The notes below the pieces were generated by a model. It saw nothing but the letters and a program-made list of their open reading frames with translations. It was not told where the DNA came from and did not search any database. From Aliagarivorans marinus DSM 23064 (lineage in GTDB: Bacteria > Pseudomonadota > Gammaproteobacteria > Enterobacterales > Celerinatantimonadaceae), in NCBI RefSeq assembly GCF_000429485.1, contig NZ_KE386907.1, positions 195,096-259,095 on the forward strand: DNA of 64,000 nucleotides. The letters are read 5' to 3'. Every line of letters begins with the position of its first letter. The stretch's first letter is position 1. This document shows, one piece after another, positions 59,491 to 64,000 of this stretch. A program made the position numbers and the translations under genes.

Positions 59491-60480
59491 ATGTTCCAAC
59501 TAACCAAGCGCAAAATCATTGGCATCGTGCTAGCTGTCTTCCTGTTTAACTACCTACTGGCGGTTTACTGGAGTATCGAGCCCGATATCACCGATATTAA
59601 GACGCTAAGCCAACAACAAGCGTCTGAAGAAGGCTTTGACCCGGTTACCGGCTATGCCACGGTGACGGCACTGATTCATGTCACCGAGACCTTGCTGGAC
59701 AAGCCCGGCGGCTACCTGAGCAATGATGTAATGCCACCGAGCGTGCTAATGGACAACATGCCCAGCTGGGAGCTAGGCGCGCTCAACCAAGTCCGAGATT
59801 TAGCACTGATTATGCGCAAAGACTTTAGCCGCTCACAGGCCCAGTCCACCGAGCATGCCCAGCTCAAGATTGCCCAGCCCAAATTCAATATTGACCACAG
59901 CAGCTGGCAGTTCCCGTCGGCCGAAGCGGAGTACCGCGATGGCATCGAGGCCCTGCGCGCTTACCGTACTCAACTGGCTGATCCCAACGACCCAAACGCC
60001 CAGTTCTATGCCCGCGCCGACAATTTGGTGGTGTGGCTGGGCGAGGTACAATCACGTTTGGGAAGTATGTCGCAACGCCTTGCCGCAGCAGTTGGCCGTA
60101 GCCGGGTAAACACCAGCTTGGCGGGAGAGCAAGGCGCCACCCAGAGCACCTTTGCCCCAAGTGAAGAGGTGATCAAGACCTCGTGGTGGCAAATTGACAA
60201 CGTATTCTACGAAGCGCGCGGTGAAGCCTGGGCATTAATCCACTTCTTCAAGGCCATCGAACAAGACTTTGGCGGTGTGCTGGAGAAGAAAAACGCCACG
60301 GTAGCGGTTCGCCAAATCGTGCGCGAACTAGAAGCGACCCAAGACACAGTATGGAGTCCGATGATCCTTAACGGCACTGGCTTTGGCCTGATGGCAAATC
60401 ACAGCCTGGTTATGGCCAATTACATCTCCCGTGCCAACGCCGCCATCATCAACCTCAACAACCTGCTTACCCGAGGATAA
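59491..60480 (+). CDS. DUF2333 family protein
   Basis: Inner-membrane anchored protein, 329 aa, with one helix near the N-terminus (IIGIVLAVFLFNYLLAVYW) and a long helical periplasmic part. The block SWWQIDNVFYEARGEAWALIHFFKAIEQDF is the family signature as I know it. AAGGACGCC lies just before the ATG. Function unknown. Upstream 59211-59490 is without a gene apart from a short unsupported frame. Confidence 0.83.
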   Translation: MFQLTKRKIIGIVLAVFLFNYLLAVYWSIEPDITDIKTLSQQQASEEGFDPVTGYATVTALIHVTETLLDKPGGYLSNDVMPPSVLMDNMPSWELGALNQVRDLALIMRKDFSRSQAQSTEHAQLKIAQPKFNIDHSSWQFPSAEAEYRDGIEALRAYRTQLADPNDPNAQFYARADNLVVWLGEVQSRLGSMSQRLAAAVGRSRVNTSLAGEQGATQSTFAPSEEVIKTSWWQIDNVFYEARGEAWALIHFFKAIEQDFGGVLEKKNATVAVRQIVRELEATQDTVWSPMILNGTGFGLMANHSLVMANYISRANAAIINLNNLLTRG

Positions 60481-60485
60481 TCATC

Positions 60486-60779
60486 ATGGACCAACAACAA
60501 GCCATCGAAGCGGCCACCTTTCGGCGCCTGCTAAGTCATTTAGACAGCCATAAAGAAGTGCAAAACATCGAGCTGATGATTTTGGCGGATTTTTGTCGCA
60601 ACTGCCTGGCCAAATGGATGGTAACTGAAGCCAAAGAACGCGGTGTAGAGCTAGACTACGAGCAAGCACGCGAGCACGTATATGGCATGCCCTACTCCGA
60701 GTGGAAGGACAAATTTCAACTCCCCGCTACCCCAGAACAACTTGCCGCTTTTGAGAAGCGACAGGCAGAAAAGGAATAG
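60486..60779 (+). CDS. DUF1244 family protein
   Basis: Small cytoplasmic protein of 97 aa, all helical. The family stretch DFCRNCLAKWM, EHVYGMPYSEWKDKF is complete. Lies 5 bases after the DUF2333 gene, so it is likely co-transcribed. Function unknown; the conserved CRNC motif suggests a metal or redox role. Confidence 0.86.
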   Translation: MDQQQAIEAATFRRLLSHLDSHKEVQNIELMILADFCRNCLAKWMVTEAKERGVELDYEQAREHVYGMPYSEWKDKFQLPATPEQLAAFEKRQAEKE

Positions 60780-60849
60780 TTTTTATTCAATCTCGGTCTA
60801 GTCTTAACATTGTTGCCTTGCGTAAGCAGTGTTAAACGGAGGCCTGAGT

Positions 60850-61539
60850 ATGCCAAAAACTGTTCGCGTTCGAAGTTTTGCGTCGAACCACGCTAAAACG
60901 TTAATTTGGGGCAGTGCCCTGCTTTTCACCAGCGGTATTATCATTCTCTATCAAGAGCTTATGATGGTGTCGCTGGTCGCTTCACTACTGTTCTTCGCCG
61001 CCTATCTGGCGATACGAGTAGGCGCCGACAAAGTCTATCAACCACGCTACTCAGTGGTTATGTGCTTTGACCACATGCAGTTTCATCACCGCTATGGCGG
61101 CTGGGTGGTCAAGTGGGACAACCTGCAGCGCGCTGACATACCTAAGCTACAGCAAGGCTTAGACTGGAAGGAAATGCACTACGTGGGACTTCGTTTGAAG
61201 GACAACCAAGTGTTACTTGATACAATATCCCCGCGTTTGATCGCGCATTTGCTTACCGAGCAACGCAGCGCTCTGCTCGCCGCACTTCGCAATGAGTGCC
61301 TGAATTGCAGCAAAGCGTCGCTTAGCGACCAACTGCTTGAAGATGATTATTTCACTGCTGCTAACGGTAAGATCTACACCGGGCTAACTGCCATGTTTGC
61401 CCATCGTATGAATAAGATGCGCCGCTTAACCGGCTATGATTTGCTCATTGACCAAGGCGCGTTGGACCGGGATGCCAAAGACTTCGTGGCGATGCTCAAT
61501 CACTATCGCAACGAAGCACTCAGAGAAGAAGCCCAGTAA
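60850..61539 (+). CDS. DUF2982 family membrane protein
   Basis: 229 aa; two helices near the N-terminus (about 15-50: TLIWGSALLFTSGIIILYQE and MMVSLVASLLFFAAYLAIRV), then a soluble domain starting YSVVMCFDHMQFHHRYGGWVVKWDN. ATG at 60850 has GGAGG 8 bases ahead; a TTG/ATG 7 codons earlier is in frame. The family is known from Vibrio and Shewanella; function unknown. Confidence 0.8.
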   Translation: MPKTVRVRSFASNHAKTLIWGSALLFTSGIIILYQELMMVSLVASLLFFAAYLAIRVGADKVYQPRYSVVMCFDHMQFHHRYGGWVVKWDNLQRADIPKLQQGLDWKEMHYVGLRLKDNQVLLDTISPRLIAHLLTEQRSALLAALRNECLNCSKASLSDQLLEDDYFTAANGKIYTGLTAMFAHRMNKMRRLTGYDLLIDQGALDRDAKDFVAMLNHYRNEALREEAQ

Positions 61540-61572
61540 ATGGGCCTATAAAAAAGTAAGTATCAGTGGCGG

Positions 61573-62520
61573 TTAATAGCGTCGCTTATCAGTACCGCGC
61601 ATGGTTTTTAGTAACTTGAGCGTCCACATGTACTGCTCGGGTGAACGTTGTACCAACTTCTCAATCTCCTGATTCATCAACAGAGTATCTTGCTCAATGT
61701 CGCCAGTTGGATAGTTCGGGATGTGCGGGTGGATATAGAGCACCACTTCATGCTTTTCGCCATCATAACCAGCGTAAACCGGAAGGACCTTAGCACTGGT
61801 AGTTTTAGCGACCTTGCCTAGCACCGGAATGGTCGCTTTATCGGCGGCGAAGAATGGCGTCATGATGCTGGCATCGGGGCCCAAGTCCTCATCAGGCAGG
61901 TAGATGCAACCGTAGCCTTCGCGTATCGCTTTCATCAGCGCTTTAAGCCCAGCACTACGCTCAAAGATTAAGCCTCCATATTGGGTACGTTGCTTGAGCA
62001 TCGCCCAATCAACTACCGGGTTACGGCTTTTCTTAAACATGGTGCACATTGGAATGCCCTGAGAAGCAAAGTACAGGCCCGCATAGTCCACCGGATAAGT
62101 GTGCGGCAGCAACACTACAAAATGCTCGTTGTTATCGAGGATCTCGCGTACGTTCTCTTCGCCCTCAACCCGGATGCGCCGATGCAGGTGCTTAGTCGAG
62201 CGCACAGTTAGCTCTCCAATCCCTAAGATCAACTGCACAAAGATGTGGGTGTTCTTGCGCATCAGCTCAACTCGCTGTTCGCTACTCATCTCAGGGAAAC
62301 ACAGACTGAGGTTGGTATCAGCAATCGCACGCCGCTTTTTAAGGAACTTGCGTTCAAACAAGAAATTAGCAATGGCCACTGCGATGCGATCACGTAGCTT
62401 TGCCGGAACAAAAGCCAGCAGGATAATTAGACCGCCAGTCAGCCAAGTGCCCCAGAACTTGGGAGCTAGCCAGCGCCAATCGAAAGGAAGTGTAAAAACA
62501 GGGTGCTTATATTTTGTCAT
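61573..62520 (-). CDS. Lipid A biosynthesis acyltransferase LpxM/LpxL-like
   Basis: Inner-membrane acyltransferase that adds a secondary acyl chain to lipid A. One N-terminal helix (about 30-50) is followed by the HX4D site LPHTYPVDYAG (about 140-150) and GCIYLPDEDLGPD and KSRNPVVDWAMLKQR blocks. The final part (NQEIEKLVQRSPEQYMW) is typical. ATG at 62520 is preferred over 62553, giving 315 aa. Most like LpxM (myristoyltransferase), but LpxL cannot be excluded. Confidence 0.85.
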   Translation of the reverse strand: MTKYKHPVFTLPFDWRWLAPKFWGTWLTGGLIILLAFVPAKLRDRIAVAIANFLFERKFLKKRRAIADTNLSLCFPEMSSEQRVELMRKNTHIFVQLILGIGELTVRSTKHLHRRIRVEGEENVREILDNNEHFVVLLPHTYPVDYAGLYFASQGIPMCTMFKKSRNPVVDWAMLKQRTQYGGLIFERSAGLKALMKAIREGYGCIYLPDEDLGPDASIMTPFFAADKATIPVLGKVAKTTSAKVLPVYAGYDGEKHEVVLYIHPHIPNYPTGDIEQDTLLMNQEIEKLVQRSPEQYMWTLKLLKTMRGTDKRRY

Positions 62521-62618
62521 CGTTGTGCTTTGCACTGCTTGAACAAGCCGCACAGTTTACTTCAGCACACCACGAAAGCAAGATTCTCGGAAGCAAAGCC
62601 ACACCTAGTTGCACAGCA

Positions 62619-62657
62619 GCGTTTGGCTAAACCTGTGAGCAGGTTTAGCCAAAACGC
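62619..62657. repeat. long hairpin upstream of lpxM
   Basis: TTTGGCTAAACCTG (62622-62635), loop TGAG, CAGGTTTAGCCAAA (62640-62653), 14 perfect pairs; three more pairs (GCG/CGC) after one bulged A. No T-run follows on either strand, so it is not a standard terminator. It could act as a stabilising hairpin at the 3' end of the monooxygenase mRNA or as an operator for lpxM, whose start is about 100 bases away. Confidence 0.75.
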
Positions 62658-62679
62658 GGAAATAACGTGTACTAAAGAG

Positions 62680-63009
62680 TTAAGCGAACGAGCCGTTTGC
62701 TTCGAGTTTGCTGGAGACGAAGTGGTCGATTTGTGGCGCCATTAGCAGAGGCTCGTCTTGCCACAGGATCGCTTTGCGCATTTTGGCGCGGGCGTCTTGC
62801 ACCAAGGTTTCGCTTTCCTTAGAGCGAAGCCAATGGTCCTTGGTAGGCCACTGCGAGTAGCTGACCCACGTGCCATCGGAGGCCTTGTGAAGGCGCGACC
62901 CAAGCGCGCCAAACTTATCAATATTCACATGGATGACCTCAGACCAGCCCTCTTTGAACTCCTTGATCATCTCTTCGCGCAGTTTCCATCTGAAAAATAC
63001 AACAAACAT
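62680..63009 (-). CDS. Antibiotic biosynthesis monooxygenase-like protein
   Basis: 109 aa, ABM-type ferredoxin-like fold: MFVVFFRWKLREEMIKEFKEGW, then SRLHKASDGTWVSYSQWPTKDHW, the usual strand-helix-strand order for quinol or small-molecule monooxygenases and heme-degrading enzymes. AGGAGC lies 7 bases before ATG. Substrate unknown. Stands alone, upstream of lpxM on the strand but with a 130-base gap and a hairpin between. Confidence 0.75.
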   Translation of the reverse strand: MFVVFFRWKLREEMIKEFKEGWSEVIHVNIDKFGALGSRLHKASDGTWVSYSQWPTKDHWLRSKESETLVQDARAKMRKAILWQDEPLLMAPQIDHFVSSKLEANGSFA

Positions 63010-63066
63010 ATGTCGCTCCTGACTTTGTTACTAACAGATTAAGTATTTGTTGTAAGTCTAGCTGCT

Positions 63067-64000
63067 TTAGATTACAAGCAGGCGATTAATTTGTTGAATA
63101 TATAGAATTTTTTGTTCTAACCTTGCCCAACTGGAAATAACTGCGTTGATACTCAATTTCGCTAACATTTGCTTATCCCAGCCAAACGCGCGGGCACAGG
63201 CGGTTAAGTTCTGCTCCAGTTGTCCACCGAAATAAGCAGGATCATCGCTGTTGATGGTCACCAGCAAGCCCTGCTCTATCATCTGTGGCAAAGGATGATC
63301 TTCGAGCTTATCGACCACCTTGAGCGCAACATTCGATAAAGGGCAGACCGTCAGTGGCACTTGCTTGGCAACCAGCTCAGCGAGCACCTTGCTATCATCG
63401 ATACAGCGCACGCCGTGATCAATACGCTCAACATTTAGCATATCCAACGCGGTTTTAATGTACTCCGCAGGCCCTTCCTCTCCGGCGTGGGCGACACACT
63501 TAAACCCCTGCTCGCGCGCCTTGGCGAATACACGGGCAAACTTCTCGGGTGGGTTACCCGACTCGGACGAATCGAGGCCCACGCCAATAAAGTGTTCTCC
63601 GTGAGGCAGAGCCTGCTCCAGGCAATCGATGGCATCCTCCTCACTAAGGTGGCGCAGAAAGCACAGGATGTACTCGACGCTTAGGCCCAGCTGCTGGGCA
63701 GCCACCTGTTTGGCACGAGACAGGCCAGCAAACAGCGTTTCCATCGCCACACCTCGAGGTAGATGCGTTTGCGGGTCGAAAAACACTTCAGTGTGAACAA
63801 TGCCTTGCTCATGGCAGCGCTGATAGTAAGCCATGGCCAAGTCAAAGAAGTCTTGCTCGGTGCAAAGCACTTGCGCAGATTGATAGTAGATATCTAAAAA
63901 GCCCTGTAAATCGGTAAACTGGTAGGCCTGTTTGACCTCATCCACCGAGGCATAGGGCAGCATAATGTTGTTGCGCTTGGCGAGCTCAAACATCAGCTTA
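63067..64000 (-). CDS. Adenosine/adenine deaminase, partial (5' end outside the window)
   Basis: Amidohydrolase of the purine deaminase family, cut at the window end; about 311 residues are visible and about 20 N-terminal residues holding the HxH metal site should lie outside. HAGEEGPAEYIK (catalytic His and Glu), RIDHGVRCI and INSDDPAYFGG (metal Asp) are present, with a second Glu in EVFFDPQTH. The HAGEEGP variant and the DPAYFGG end fit the adenine deaminase (ADE) subgroup better than the classical Add. The stop is at 63067. Confidence 0.88.
   Translation of the reverse strand, partial: KLMFELAKRNNIMLPYASVDEVKQAYQFTDLQGFLDIYYQSAQVLCTEQDFFDLAMAYYQRCHEQGIVHTEVFFDPQTHLPRGVAMETLFAGLSRAKQVAAQQLGLSVEYILCFLRHLSEEDAIDCLEQALPHGEHFIGVGLDSSESGNPPEKFARVFAKAREQGFKCVAHAGEEGPAEYIKTALDMLNVERIDHGVRCIDDSKVLAELVAKQVPLTVCPLSNVALKVVDKLEDHPLPQMIEQGLLVTINSDDPAYFGGQLEQNLTACARAFGWDKQMLAKLSINAVISSWARLEQKILYIQQINRLLVI

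Overview
The window is an ordinary-looking, gene-dense chromosomal segment of a marine-type gammaproteobacterium. Several blocks keep gene orders known from Escherichia, Vibrio and Shewanella: ybgC-tolQRAB-pal-cpoB-tRNA-Lys, minCDE with ycgL/mltB/ycgM/ycgN, rnd-fadD, tsaB-yoaA, fadR-dsbB, and hisL-hisGDCBHAFIE. Proteins such as a DUF2982 protein, a DUF4212/VC_2705-type symporter pair and a 7-gene chitin-sugar style nag locus point to the Alteromonadales/Vibrionales side (an Agarivorans- or Ferrimonas-like organism is a guess, not a demonstration). I see no insertion sequence, prophage, integrase, CRISPR array or rRNA.

Layout. 1-5.5 kb: tRNA-Lys and the Tol-Pal envelope operon, all on the minus strand. 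5.7-7.3 kb: ruvAB without ruvC. 7.6-14 kb: accessory block with a patatin-like RssA protein, a small membrane protein, a class 3 lipase, an unknown secreted protein, a coupled alpha/beta hydrolase plus M14 peptidase, and a soluble histidine-kinase-like protein next to a membrane-anchored coiled-coil protein. 14-18.4 kb: topA and a lone astB. 18.4-23.3 kb: divergent nagE / nagBAC for N-acetylglucosamine uptake and breakdown, with operator-like repeats between them. 23.3-26.4 kb: a solute-binding-like protein and a sodium/acetate-type symporter with its small subunit. 26.4-27.06 kb: the longest gene-free stretch, holding a probable small RNA or leader, a long imperfect hairpin and paired palindromes. 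27-31.8 kb: prkA-yeaH-spoVR. 31.8-33.2 kb: fadR and dsbB. 33.3-38.7 kb: ycgN, ycgM, mltB, ycgL, minCDE, rnd. 38.7-44.7 kb: fadD, a hydrolase, a small protein, tsaB, yoaA, another small protein. 44.8-52.2 kb: a complete histidine operon behind a histidine-codon leader peptide and attenuator. 52.5-55.3 kb: a four-helix membrane protein, an Sco-type copper protein and an overlapping chemoreceptor with an intramembrane His cluster. 55.3-64 kb: patatin lipoprotein, UMF1-type MFS transporter, two secreted/outer-membrane unknowns, DUF2333, DUF1244, DUF2982, an LpxM-like acyltransferase, a small monooxygenase and a purine deaminase cut by the window end.

The parts most worth a second look are the non-coding 26.4-27.06 kb region (candidate sRNA and hairpin), the nag control region (two operator-like sites about eleven helical turns apart around a perfect 10-bp inverted repeat), and the Sco-chemoreceptor pair. 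No block stands out as a clearly new defence or mobile system. Gene functions are read from motifs, length and gene order only; no database search was possible.
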